Assembly (NCBI GenBank): GCA_031273445.1
Contig: JAISRV010000318.1
Coordinates: forward strand, 1 to 7,229
Direction of reading: 5' to 3'
Origin: Candidatus Adiutrix sp.
GTDB lineage: Bacteria > Desulfobacterota > Desulfarculia > Adiutricales > Adiutricaceae
Length of the DNA: 7,229 bases
Shown: positions 1 through 6,588 of the stretch, piece after piece
Numbering within the stretch: position 1 is the first letter of the stretch
Layout of the letters: each line of letters opens with the position of its first letter
Program-made: the position numbers and the translations under genes
Notes under the pieces: model-generated
Database searches by the model: none
The model's input: the letters and a program-made list of their open reading frames with translations, nothing else
Told to the model about the DNA's origin: nothing

Positions 1-633
1 TTTCTGGGCTCGGCCAAACAGGTCGACATCGTCTGCGACTTCATAAAACATTTTAAACGCGACGACGCCCTGGTGGTCGTGGACCCGGTCATGGCCGACC
101 ACGGCAAGCTCTATCCCACCATGCCCCCTGAAATGGTCGATGAGATGAAAAAGCTGGCTTCCATATCCAAGGTCATAACCCCGAACCTCACCGAAGCCGC
201 TTTTATGCTGGGCCGGGAGACGCCGGAGACTATCGCCGAAGGGGAGGCCAAAGACTGGCTGAAGGCTCTTACGGACATGGGGCCGGAAATGGCCGTCATC
301 ACCAGCGCGCCTCTCGTCACCCGCCCGCATGCTTCGACCGTCATCGCCTACGACAGGATCGACGGCCGATTCTGGATAACCGAACGCCCCCATGTGCCGA
401 CCCAGTACCACGGCACCGGCGACATCTTTTCCAGCGTTCTCACCGGCAGCCTCATGCAGGGCGACAGCCTGCCCGTGGCCATGGATCGCAGCGCTCAGTT
501 TGTGGCCACCGCCATCCGGGCCACCTTCGGCTATAGAGAAAAAGAGCTGGGGCACCATGAAGTTCTATTGGAAAAAGCTCTGGGCACCCTGACTGTCCCG
601 GTTAAAAATACCTCTTACGCGCCGTTGGATTGA
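1..633 (+). CDS. Pyridoxal/pyridoxamine kinase (PdxK/PdxY-like), 5' truncated by window edge
   Basis: Ribokinase-fold kinase that phosphorylates pyridoxal, pyridoxine or pyridoxamine with ATP in the cytosolic vitamin B6 salvage pathway. The frame is open from base 1, so the start lies outside the window; 210 residues are visible against roughly 280 for the family, so about 70 N-terminal residues are missing. Visible family features in order are FLGSAKQ at the left edge, VVVDPVMADHGKLYP (the DPVM segment), VITPNLTEAAFMLG, and the C-terminal YHGTGDIFSSVLTG, whose GTGD carries the catalytic Asp (about visible residue 141) and anion hole. The GTG at base 73 is not the real start because homologous sequence continues upstream of it. 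A strong terminator follows the stop after about 30 bases. The gene is convergent with the chemoreceptor. The family is clear; the exact substrate preference (PdxK versus PdxY, or the related HMP kinase ThiD) cannot be fixed from this fragment. Confidence 0.88.
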   Translation, partial: FLGSAKQVDIVCDFIKHFKRDDALVVVDPVMADHGKLYPTMPPEMVDEMKKLASISKVITPNLTEAAFMLGRETPETIAEGEAKDWLKALTDMGPEMAVITSAPLVTRPHASTVIAYDRIDGRFWITERPHVPTQYHGTGDIFSSVLTGSLMQGDSLPVAMDRSAQFVATAIRATFGYREKELGHHEVLLEKALGTLTVPVKNTSYAPLD

Positions 634-664
634 CGACAGCCTGAACATGATAAATAAAGCCGCG

Positions 665-698
665 GCCCCGGTTGCATTCGACCGGGGCGCCGTTTTTT
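665..698 (+). terminator. Intrinsic terminator of the pyridoxal kinase gene
   Basis: A perfect 8-bp stem (GCCCCGGT at 665-672 with ACCGGGGC at 681-688) with an 8-base loop is followed, after GCCG, by six T residues at 693-698. It lies 31 bases after the kinase stop and between two convergent genes. On the minus strand the same stem is followed by a weaker T-rich stretch (GGCTTTATTTAT), so it could also help end chemoreceptor transcription. Confidence 0.85.
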
Positions 699-725
699 AA
701 TTGTCGGCTTGAACCCCTTATGCCT

Positions 726-2623
726 TTAAAATCCGAAGTCTTCGTCATGGCCCATCGGGATAGCCTTGCGGTCGGATTTTTTACGTTCGCCGGAAGCGCG
801 GGCAGGTTGCGCGCTCAGCGTCCCTCCCCGGCCATGGACGATAGCGGTCATATCTTCAACCGCGTTCATAAGGTTGCCGGCCTGGAGAGAAAGCCGGCTG
901 GCCGCGTTGGCCGATTCTTCGGCCGAGGCCGCGTTGGACTGGGTGACCTTGTCCATCTGGCTCATGGCCGTGGTTATCTGGTTGATGCCTTGGGTTTGCT
1001 CCTTTGAGGCTTCGGCCACCTCGGAGACCAATTGGGCCACCTTGGTCGAATGCGCGGCCACGGTCTTGAAATTTTCAGAAGGCTGTTGACCAGGTCTGAG
1101 CCGGAATTGATGTTGGATATAGTGGCCGCGATCAGGTCGGAGGTGTTCTTGGCCGCATCGGCGCTGCGGATAGCCAGATTGCGGACCTCGTCGGCCACGA
1201 CCGCGAAACCGGCCCCGGCCTCGCCGGCTCTGGCGGCCTCGACGGCTGCGTTCAGGGCCAGTAAATTGGTTTGGAAGGCTATCTCATCAATAGTCTTGAT
1301 GATTTTACCTATCTCATTGCCAGAGACGGCGATCTTGTCCATGGCCTCAAATAGCGTCGTCATGGAATTTTCGGCTTTGGAGACGGCGTCAGTGGCCTGG
1401 CTCATCAGGGTATTGGCCTCCGCGGCATTGTCTGAGTTGCGTCTGGTCATTGAAGAGAGTTCTTCCAGGGCCGCGCTGGTCTCCTCCAATGAGGCGGCGC
1501 TCTCGGAGGCGCCCTCGGACAAAGTGTTGGAGGAAGAGGACAGGGCGGAGGAGGCGTTGTCCACCTCCTGCGCCCCCTCGGTCAGGACGACGATGATGTG
1601 GCCGACGGACGTCGTGATGCCGCGAGTTATAAAGAAGCCCAGAACCAGGCTGCAGATCAGGGCCGCTATTGTTCCGATCAACATGGTGAGAAGAGACCTG
1701 GTCACCAGGTCCATGGCGGCGGCGGCGAAGTCGTTGGTCAGGCCGGTCATGGTGTTCGAGAGGTTCTCCGCGGAGTTCAGGGCCGCTTCTCTGGCGGCGA
1801 AGCATTTGCTCTTGGCGTCGTTGGCTTTGACAAAAATGTCCCGGAAATTCGTGAGGTTAATAATGAGGTTCTGGTTCGCTTCGGCCACCTTGGCCAGCAT
1901 ATCCTGGTTGGCGGCCTGCCTGACTTCAGCCTGGAGCTGCTTGACCTCGGCCAGGGTTTTTGCGGCGATGTCGAGGGCCTTTTCGAATCTGGCCGGATCC
2001 TGGTAGTAGAGGCCCCTTAGAAGTTCGATGTACATATCAGTCGAGCCGCGCTGGATATTGGAGCCCCTCAGAACTCGGTCGGCGCGGATCGCCAGGTCGG
2101 AATAATCGCTGCTGTTAATGTCGTTGCGCAAGACCTCGAACTGGGTGTTCAGGAACGCGTCGATGCTTGCGGACATCTCGCTGTAATACTTCATGGTGCT
2201 GGAGCGATCCGTGACCATGGCCTGGTTGAGCGGCGGCAACGCCTGGGCGCTGCTCTGGAACAGGGCGTACTGTTCGTCAAGCCGGCGCATAAGGTCTATG
2301 ACCCCGGCGTTGCCCGAAGCCAGCCCCTGTTGAAGCATGGTTTTGAATTTATTGAAGCTCTCGACGTTTTTGCCGTGAAATTCAGCCCCTTTCTTCCAGC
2401 TGTCTTCATTGGCGTTGTAGCCATATTCCACGATGTTGAGAGCTTCCAGCGAAAAATTATATTGCATGGCCGCCACCAGATCGTTGCCCGGCTGGATCTC
2501 GTCGCGGAGCATTTGCGTCTCCCTCTGGATGTTCATCATGGAAAACATGGCGACGAGGCTGATGGCGATGAAAATAACACAAACAGCGGCAAAGCCCAGC
2601 ATTATTTTTTTTCCTAAGGTCAT
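726..2623 (-). CDS. Methyl-accepting chemotaxis protein, interrupted by a single-base frameshift
   Basis: Transmembrane chemoreceptor that controls CheA/CheW. ATG at 2623 has an excellent RBS (GAGGAG, 6-base spacer). In order: TM1 about residues 7-30, a helical, presumably periplasmic sensor region about 30-310, TM2 about 310-333, then a cytoplasmic coiled coil. The coil includes a methylation-helix-like stretch ([20 protein letters not shown], 371-390) and the hairpin tip [20 protein letters not shown] (445-464) followed by [12 protein letters not shown]. After Leu516 (codon 1078-1076) the frame diverges: this frame runs to a stop at 974 with 33 Pro/Arg/Trp-rich residues unlike any receptor. 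The -1 frame continues the family sequence (ENFKT, then [20 protein letters not shown]) to the TAA at 726. One extra base would give 632 residues ending in DEDFGF. Little room exists for a HAMP domain after TM2. Both halves look well conserved, so a recent mutation or a read error is more likely than old decay. Confidence 0.9.
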
Positions 2624-2753
2624 ACTAAACTCCTCTGCTCCTGCGGCGAATTATTTATGTCGAGGCGCCGGCCTGACTAATGGTTCGGATCATCAACGCG
2701 ACTTAATGGCTCAGGAAACAGGCTCAAGTCGGCCGCTGCTTCGAATGTTAGGT

Positions 2754-2782
2754 TAATTACTCTTTTTTCGATTTTCCGTCAA
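2754..2782 (-). promoter_or_regulatory. Possible sigma70-type promoter for the chemoreceptor gene
   Basis: On the minus strand, TTGACG (2782-2777, 5 of 6 to the -35 consensus) is followed after 17 bases, many of them A, by TAATTA (2759-2754). The -10 match is poor (2 of 6), so this call rests mainly on the -35 box, the spacing and the AT-rich context. It would give a 5' leader of about 124 bases. I looked for a sigma28 promoter, expected for some motility genes; GCCGATTT at about 2916-2909 resembles its -10 box but has no good -35 partner. Confidence 0.3.
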
Positions 2783-2980
2783 GGGCGCTGGCGGCGAGCC
2801 TGACTGCCTAACTATCGCCGTTTTCGTCAGGTTTTGTCAGAACCGCTTTAACTGTTTATAGTGCGGCGCTGACAGACCGTAAAGAGGGCTGAATAGTAAA
2901 TTCGCGAAATCGGCTGTATTTTTAGAAAAGATAAAGTTGACTTCAATGGACGAGGCGCGCCCGGGTGGTCAAGACTCAGG

Positions 2981-3062
2981 CGGACGGGAGCATGACCGCG
3001 GCAGGGCGGCGCAATTCCTTTTGCGGTCGCCTCGAAACCAAAGGCGAGAGGAGCCCTGTCCG
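2981..3062. other. Compact block of complementary segments, possible structured RNA element
   Basis: Read on the plus strand, CGGACGGG (2981-2988) can pair with CCTGTCCG (3055-3062), including one G-U pair. This encloses the hairpins CGCAA/TTGCG (3010-3014 with 3021-3025) and TCGCCT/AGGCGA (3027-3032 with 3042-3047), giving a three-way-junction-like fold. A competing pairing, CAGGGC (3002-3007) with GCCCTG (3053-3058), excludes the outer helix, so two exclusive states are drawable. GC-rich DNA forms such helices by chance, and the strand is unknown. I cannot assign it to a known RNA family. Confidence 0.25.
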
Positions 3063-3066
3063 TATG

Positions 3067-3127
3067 AAAAAAGCGGCTACCCCCCGCGCCAGTTAAAACT
3101 GGAGAATAATAAGTGAAGCAGAGCCGC
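3067..3127 (-). terminator. Possible intrinsic terminator of the Hpt-STAS gene
   Basis: On the minus strand, GCGGCT (3127-3122) pairs perfectly with AGCCGC (3078-3073), directly followed by six T residues (3072-3067). The 43-base loop is long but contains its own hairpin, CCAGTT/AACTGG. The element lies about 90 bases past the Hpt-STAS stop and ahead of the chemoreceptor promoter region, where a terminator would be expected. The long loop lowers confidence. Confidence 0.45.
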
Positions 3128-3166
3128 GTTATAGGCGGCCCCGGCGCCTTATAAGGAGTCTTAAAT

Positions 3167-3205
3167 ATGGCTAATCGTCAATCAGGTCTGTCTTCGTTTT
3201 TCTGA
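3167..3205 (+). CDS. Possible 12-codon peptide ORF with a strong RBS
   Basis: ATG at 3167 follows a perfect AAGGAG (3153-3158) with an 8-base spacer and encodes MANRQSGLSSFF before TGA. The bases just before it can form a bulged hairpin (TTATAGGCG with CGCCTTATAA, roughly 3129-3154) that touches the RBS, so translation could be structure-controlled. A second mini-ORF upstream (3064-3096, MKKAATPRAS) also has a GAGGAG-type RBS with a 10-base spacer, but its AAAAAA codons are also the T-run of the minus-strand terminator. I do not recognise either peptide. Both lie antisense to the 3' flank of the Hpt-STAS gene, and no plus-strand gene follows. They may be chance. Confidence 0.15.
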   Translation: MANRQSGLSSFF

Positions 3206-3218
3206 CCATAGCCGTGCT

Positions 3219-4070
3219 TCAGTCGTCCAGAAAAGCGGCGGCGGCCGCTTCGTCCGAAAACAGTTTCAAAGAGCGGTCCAGATTCAGAATGCTAAAAACT
3301 CGGAGCAGCGAATCCTGTCTGGCCTGATCCAGAATGAAGGCGACGCGCCCGTCGTATTTTTTGCCGATTTGCCGTATTGTTTGCAGCTCCGAACCGGAGA
3401 TGCTGGCGAGTTGCCGCATATCAAGGAGCAACCCCTTGAGGCCAGCTTTGAACAGGGCCTCCAGATAGGCTGGAAAGGCCGCTGTTTCAGAGGCTAGGCG
3501 GCCGTCTTCAATAATGACGGTTTTAATCGTCCCTTCAACATTTTCCTTGATTTCAACGCTCGTTTCCGCAGCCCGGGAACCGGCGGGATTTTCGTCTGGC
3601 GAAGCCTCCTGTTCCGCGGCGTCGTTCGCGTCAGAGTCGGCCATCTCGCCGACCCCGGCGACGCGTGAAGCATCCTCCAAACTGACTTCAGCTTCCGAGA
3701 GAGCCTGGTTCAGGGCGTCAAGCCAGTCAACCAGGTCGTCATCGCCGTTTTCCAGTCGTGTCAGCAGGGCTTCGACCGTGTCCAACACCTGCAGCAGCAG
3801 ATCAATCATATTTGAAGGGCAGGGGCACTGTGTTTCCCGGAGCGTCTGAAGGAGACTTTCGGCATGGTGCATCAGTTTGTAGAGGTTCTGGAGGTCGAGA
3901 AACCCGCTGTTGCCTTTGATGGTATGCAGGGTGCCCATCAAGGCGTTTATGGCGGTCAGCGAACCGGGATTTTTCTCCAGATCCAGCAACTGAGCGCCGG
4001 CCGTGCCCAAATGATCTCGCGAATCATATATAAACTCGTTAAGAAGCTCGTTGCCCATGCTGAAAACCAC
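3219..4070 (-). CDS. Hpt (CheA P1-like) and STAS domain fusion protein
   Basis: Probable cytoplasmic phosphotransfer/regulatory protein of 283 residues. Residues about 5-105 form a four-helix Hpt domain of the CheA P1 type: an N-terminal FIYDSRDHLGTAGAQLLDLE helix and LHTIKGNSGFLDL, whose His49 is the expected phospho-acceptor. A Ser/Asp/Glu/Ala-rich linker spans about 130-175. Residues about 180-283 resemble a STAS (anti-sigma-factor antagonist) domain: VIIEDGRLASETAAFPAYLEAL, then LLLDMRQLASISGSEL, where Ser227 aligns with the serine phosphorylated in SpoIIAA-type proteins. No kinase, dimerisation or CheW-like domain follows, so it is not a truncated CheA by length or content. I chose GTG at 4070 because AAAGG ends 5 bases before it; ATG at 4058 would remove four residues but has no close RBS. 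A promoter lies upstream. The domain reading is firm for Hpt and likely for STAS; the partner proteins are unknown. Confidence 0.72.
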   Translation of the reverse strand: MVFSMGNELLNEFIYDSRDHLGTAGAQLLDLEKNPGSLTAINALMGTLHTIKGNSGFLDLQNLYKLMHHAESLLQTLRETQCPCPSNMIDLLLQVLDTVEALLTRLENGDDDLVDWLDALNQALSEAEVSLEDASRVAGVGEMADSDANDAAEQEASPDENPAGSRAAETSVEIKENVEGTIKTVIIEDGRLASETAAFPAYLEALFKAGLKGLLLDMRQLASISGSELQTIRQIGKKYDGRVAFILDQARQDSLLRVFSILNLDRSLKLFSDEAAAAAFLDD

Positions 4071-4101
4071 GCTCGCCTTTTATATCGTCCGGATAATCTT
4101 A

Positions 4102-4118
4102 AGGCGAAAAAATCGCCT
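4102..4118 (-). promoter_or_regulatory. Hairpin in the 5' leader of the Hpt-STAS mRNA
   Basis: AGGCGA and TCGCCT form a perfect 6-bp stem around a loop of five U residues in the minus-strand transcript, about 30 bases before the GTG start and downstream of the predicted transcription start. It leaves the RBS free, so it may only stabilise the leader. No regulator can be named. Confidence 0.35.
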
Positions 4119-4133
4119 GATCTTTGTCTTTAA

Positions 4134-4162
4134 ATAATAGCATATTTTTTTACGGCAAACAA
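4134..4162 (-). promoter_or_regulatory. Sigma70-type promoter for the Hpt-STAS gene
   Basis: On the minus strand, TTGTTT (4162-4157) and TATTAT (4139-4134) are separated by exactly 17 bases, with an extended -10 TG two positions before the hexamer and an A-rich spacer. The predicted transcription start is near 4127, giving a leader of roughly 57 bases. It shows that the Hpt-STAS gene can be transcribed independently of the upstream rhodanese gene. Confidence 0.6.
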
Positions 4163-4169
4163 TCAACCC

Positions 4170-4206
4170 CAACAGCTAAAACATCATGATATAGATCTTG
4201 CTGTTG
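4170..4206 (-). other. Inverted repeat after the rhodanese gene
   Basis: CAACAGC and GCTGTTG (7 bp, perfect) flank 23 bases that include the palindrome ATCATGAT, about 30 bases after the rhodanese stop and just upstream of the Hpt-STAS promoter. No T-run follows, so it is not a standard intrinsic terminator. It could be a weak 3'-end structure or a protein-binding site for the adjacent promoter. Confidence 0.3.
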
Positions 4207-4237
4207 AACATCGCAATTACCGAAGGCGGTCTGAAGA

Positions 4238-4738
4238 TCACAGCGCCGATTCCGCCGGACGCCCTTCGCTTTCCCACATTTGAAAACCAGGCTTGAAAAC
4301 CGCGGGAGAAAGGCCTCGTTTCGCCATCATGGCGGCCAATTCTTCGGCCATGCGGCAAAAGGGGTCGCTGCAGTAAACGATTATCTTAGCTCCGGCGGGA
4401 AGGCCGTCAATCAGGAAAGGCAGTTTCTGCGCGGCTTCATTCAGCGGCAGACTGGAGGCGCCGGGAATGTGAGCCACACGGTAAAAAAGTTCGTCTCTGG
4501 CGTCCACCAAAACGGTTCGGGGGCTGGCCAGGGCCAGATCCAAGTCCTCCAGGCTGTTTATTTCGGCAAAGGCGGAGACAGGAGGCGCCCAGTTCCACCG
4601 CAGGGGATTTGGCCGCCAGTGGTTGACCGCAGCCGCGGTCAGAGTCGAAAAAAACAAAAAGACCGCCGCTCGGAGAAGGACGCCGGACAGGCCGTCGCCG
4701 GCCCGGTTTAACGCCGGCCAAAACGCTTTAGGCAACAT
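4238..4738 (-). CDS. Membrane-anchored single-domain rhodanese (sulfurtransferase-like)
   Basis: A 166-residue protein with one hydrophobic segment (about residues 20-39, VLLRAAVFLFFSTLTAAAV) preceded by Lys/Arg, then a rhodanese domain: VLVDARDELFYRVAHIPGA (the DxR-type CH2A motif), IIVYCSDPFCR with the expected catalytic Cys123, and the closing VFKPGFQMWESEG. A second cysteine (Cys128) sits in the active loop. Rhodaneses move sulfane sulfur through a cysteine persulfide; whether this one is a transferase, a phosphatase-like protein or only a binding module is not visible. The positive N-terminus suggests N-in topology with the domain outside the cytosol, but this is weak. I chose ATG at 4738 because GGAG sits 7 bases upstream; a TTG at 4789 would add 17 residues but lacks a good RBS. 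The gene follows rny by 75 bases on the same strand and may share its transcript. Confidence 0.78.
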   Translation of the reverse strand: MLPKAFWPALNRAGDGLSGVLLRAAVFLFFSTLTAAAVNHWRPNPLRWNWAPPVSAFAEINSLEDLDLALASPRTVLVDARDELFYRVAHIPGASSLPLNEAAQKLPFLIDGLPAGAKIIVYCSDPFCRMAEELAAMMAKRGLSPAVFKPGFQMWESEGRPAESAL

Positions 4739-4745
4739 GGCGAAA

Positions 4746-4749
4746 CTCC
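4746..4749 (-). promoter_or_regulatory. Ribosome binding site deciding the rhodanese start
   Basis: GGAG at 4749-4746, 7 bases ahead of ATG 4738, supports the shorter 166-residue form over the TTG at 4789, which is preceded only by a GC-rich stretch without a close purine-rich match. Confidence 0.5.
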
Positions 4750-4813
4750 GTATCAGGGTCCAAAACTGGCGCGCTCGGATGCCGAACAATATGACCGCCG
4801 GAGCCCTTGCCCA

Positions 4814-6379
4814 TTATTTGGCGAAGCCGACGGCTCTGGTTTCGCGGATGACCGTGACTTTGATCTGGCCCGGATAGGCCATTTCTTTTTCCACCTTGCG
4901 GCAGATGTCTCCCACCAGCACCACGGCGGAATCATCGGATATTTCCTCGCTGTTGACGATGATGCGCACTTCACGCCCTGCCTGTATGGCATACGTCTTG
5001 GATATGCCGTTAAAGGAATTGGCGATGCGCTCAAGCTCGCCCAGCCTTTTGACGTAAGTCTCCATCATTTCCCGGCGGGCGCCGGGGCGAGCCCCGGAAA
5101 GAGTGTCGGCGGCCTGCACCAGAACGTCCAGAACGGTCTCCGGGGGAATATCTTCATGGTGAGCCATAATGGCGTGGATGACGGCCGGGGATTCGCCGTA
5201 GCGTTTAGCCAGATCGGCGCCGATCAGGCCATGCGGCCCCTCGACTTCATGATCGACGGCCTTGCCGATGTCGTGCAGAAGGCCGGCCCTCCTGGCCTGT
5301 TTGACGTTCTGGCCCAGTTCAGCGGCCATGATGCCGCAGAGGAAGGCCACCTCCAGAGAGTGCTGCAGAACGTTCTGGGCGTAACTGGTTCGATATCGGA
5401 GTTTACCAAGGGTTTTAATGAGCTCGGGGTGAATGCCGTGCACCCCGACGTCAAAAGTGGCCTGTTCTCCGGCCTCTTTAAGAGACTGTTCCATTTCCTC
5501 CGTGACCTTGGCGACAATCTCTTCAATACGGGCCGGATGAATGCGGCCGTCGGCAATAAGACGCTCCAAAGCCAGGCGGGCGATCTCGCGTCTCAAGGGC
5601 GAAAATCCGGACAGAATGACCGCTTCCGGGGTGTCGTCTATTATCAGGTCCACCCCGGTCGCGGCTTCAATGGCCCGAATGTTCCGCCCTTCACGGCCGA
5701 TGATGCGGCCCTTCATTTCGTCGTTAGGCAGAGGCACCACGGAAATAGTATGCTCGGCCACATAATCGCCGGCATAGCGCTTAACCGCCAGAGCCAGAAT
5801 TTCCTTGGCTTTTTTGTCGGCTATCTCCCGCGTCTCCATTTCGACCAGCCGAATGATCTTGCCTCCCTCGTGACGGGCTTCTTCCTCCATGTTCTTTAAA
5901 AGCATCTCTTTGGCCTCGGAGGCGCTCATAGAGGCGGCCTTCTCCAGGGCGGCCTCATGGGCTTCCATCAGCCGGGCCAATTCTTCAGAGCGAGCTTGGT
6001 TGCGCTTTTCCGACTTGACCAGATCGACCTCCTGCCTGGCCACGGAGGCTTCTCGCTGGGCAAGCTGCTCGGCTCGGCGTTCGTAGTGCTCTTCCTTCTG
6101 ATTAAGGCGCTCTTCCTGTTTCTTCTGTTCGCGCTTTTTTTCCAGCAGCTCCTTGTCGCAGGCCGCTTTCATCTGGAAAATAATGTCCTGCCCCTGCAGG
6201 GCGGCTTCTTTTTTTATGTTCACCACATCGCGTTGGGCGTCCTCAATCATTTTCTGAGTAAGTTGTTTTATGTTTTCAAGCTTATCTTCAAAAGATTTCT
6301 TACGCCAGAGAAAACCGAGAGCCACGCCTAAAGCCAATACCCCAAGGCCGGAAGAAGCCCATATTATGTAATGAGTCAT
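4814..6379 (-). CDS. rny: Ribonuclease Y (RNase Y)
   Basis: Membrane-anchored endoribonuclease that starts mRNA decay. The 521-residue length matches the family (about 520). Domains in order: an N-terminal membrane helix (about residues 3-25, [21 protein letters not shown]), a long charged coiled coil (about 30-195), a KH RNA-binding domain starting near 215 with [10 protein letters not shown] (224-233), and an HD phosphohydrolase domain. HD metal-site residues are visible as QHSLEV (His340), LLHDIGK (His369-Asp370), MAHHED (His407-His408) and the Asp of [13 protein letters not shown] (Asp425), so the enzyme should be active. It ends in the usual [10 protein letters not shown] tail. I chose ATG at 6379, 11 bases after GGAG (6394-6391); a TTG at 6388 is only 2 bases from that RBS and is unlikely. 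It lies 244 bases downstream of zapA, with a structured RNA between, and 75 bases upstream of the rhodanese start. Confidence 0.96.
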   Translation of the reverse strand: MTHYIIWASSGLGVLALGVALGFLWRKKSFEDKLENIKQLTQKMIEDAQRDVVNIKKEAALQGQDIIFQMKAACDKELLEKKREQKKQEERLNQKEEHYERRAEQLAQREASVARQEVDLVKSEKRNQARSEELARLMEAHEAALEKAASMSASEAKEMLLKNMEEEARHEGGKIIRLVEMETREIADKKAKEILALAVKRYAGDYVAEHTISVVPLPNDEMKGRIIGREGRNIRAIEAATGVDLIIDDTPEAVILSGFSPLRREIARLALERLIADGRIHPARIEEIVAKVTEEMEQSLKEAGEQATFDVGVHGIHPELIKTLGKLRYRTSYAQNVLQHSLEVAFLCGIMAAELGQNVKQARRAGLLHDIGKAVDHEVEGPHGLIGADLAKRYGESPAVIHAIMAHHEDIPPETVLDVLVQAADTLSGARPGARREMMETYVKRLGELERIANSFNGISKTYAIQAGREVRIIVNSEEISDDSAVVLVGDICRKVEKEMAYPGQIKVTVIRETRAVGFAK

Positions 6380-6397
6380 AGTTTTCAAGTCTCCGCG

Positions 6398-6412
6398 AAC
6401 GCGTCTCGCGTT
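6398..6412 (-). promoter_or_regulatory. Hairpin just upstream of the rny RBS
   Basis: AACGCG and CGCGTT form a perfect 6-bp stem with an AGA loop, ending three bases before the GGAG of rny. No T-run follows. It could affect ribosome access or mark the processed 3' side of the upstream RNA. The effect is speculative. Confidence 0.3.
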
Positions 6413-6444
6413 TAAGCCGGACGCGCCGCCATATGTTTATAAGG

Positions 6445-6581
6445 AAGTCAATCGCGGCCGGCTGACGACCGGCCTCTTCCTGTCGTCAATAGTTTAGGCC
6501 CGGCGGAAGCATGATGACGCGTCAGCCGGACGAGTGGAGCGCGGTTAATTCCGCCCCTCAAAGCAGGGCCGGGATTGACCT
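6445..6581 (-). ncRNA. Candidate 6S RNA (SsrS-like) between zapA and rny
   Basis: 6S RNA binds and regulates the housekeeping RNA polymerase holoenzyme. The minus strand folds into a long rod. The closing stem pairs AGGTCAATC (6581-6573) with GATTGACTT (6453-6445), then after one C-C mismatch CGGCC (6571-6567) with GGCCG (6459-6455), then CTG with CAG: 17 pairs in all. An asymmetric central bubble follows (8 bases on the 5' side, 37 on the 3' side, the latter able to form a GGCCT/AGGCC hairpin). Above it is an upper stem of GGCGGAA (6555-6549) with TTCCGCC (6508-6502). This closing stem, bubble and upper stem plan is that of 6S RNA, and ssrS lies beside zapA in several proteobacteria. A -10-like TAAAAT (6594-6589) would start transcription near 6582, exactly at the closing stem. 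At about 137 bases the core is shorter than the usual 180, so the ends may extend. It could instead be a leader structure of rny. Confidence 0.5.
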
Positions 6582-6588
6582 TTCGGAA

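Larger units (their letters stand above)
2624..3218. other. 595-base spacer between the chemoreceptor and the Hpt-STAS gene
   Basis: No convincing protein gene is seen on either strand. In minus-strand order it contains a bulged inverted repeat near 3130-3154, a terminator-like element (3067-3127), a compact block of complementary segments (2981-3062), the palindrome TTCGCGAA, a GTCAG-rich stretch with the near direct repeat TTTTCGTCAGG / TTTTGTCAGA (2821-2840), and a possible promoter (2754-2782) ahead of the chemoreceptor. On the plus strand two ORFs of 10 and 12 codons have good RBSs (3064-3096 and 3167-3205). I could not match any part to a riboswitch class that I know, including c-di-GMP (GEMM), TPP, cobalamin, SAM and glycine. 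Confidence 0.6.

Noticed and set aside
1070..1080. Programmed -1 frameshift site in the chemoreceptor
   Set aside because: The local zero-frame codons CTG AAA ATT do not form a canonical slippery heptamer, and no obvious stimulatory stem or internal Shine-Dalgarno was found at the right distance; kept only as a remote alternative.
1032..2006. Long plus-strand open frame of 324 codons antisense to the chemoreceptor
   Set aside because: It is fully antisense to a recognisable receptor, has no family resemblance, and open frames opposite a GC-rich helical protein are common.
2676..2690. T-loop-like GGTTCGGATC suggesting a tRNA
   Set aside because: No acceptor, D or anticodon stems can be drawn around it in either direction.
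2821..2840. Tandem TTTTCGTCAGG / TTTTGTCAGA as a repeat array or CRISPR
   Set aside because: Only two imperfect short copies exist with no regular spacer.
3067..3085. GGGTAGCCG on the minus strand, reminiscent of the end of a c-di-GMP (GEMM-I) riboswitch
   Set aside because: The required upstream AGGGCAAACC and GACGCAAAGCC-type elements are absent in order and spacing; the segment is better explained as part of a terminator stem.
4176..4358. Minus-strand open frame overlapping the rhodanese 3' end
   Set aside because: It overlaps the rhodanese C-terminal domain in another frame, has no convincing RBS and no family similarity.
5156..5899. Plus-strand open frame of 247 codons antisense to rny
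   Set aside because: It lies opposite the conserved KH and HD domains of RNase Y and has no recognisable domain or supporting RBS.
6456..6474. GGCCGG/CCGGCC hairpin as a terminator after zapA
   Set aside because: No T-run follows, and its bases are better used in the long closing stem of the candidate 6S RNA.
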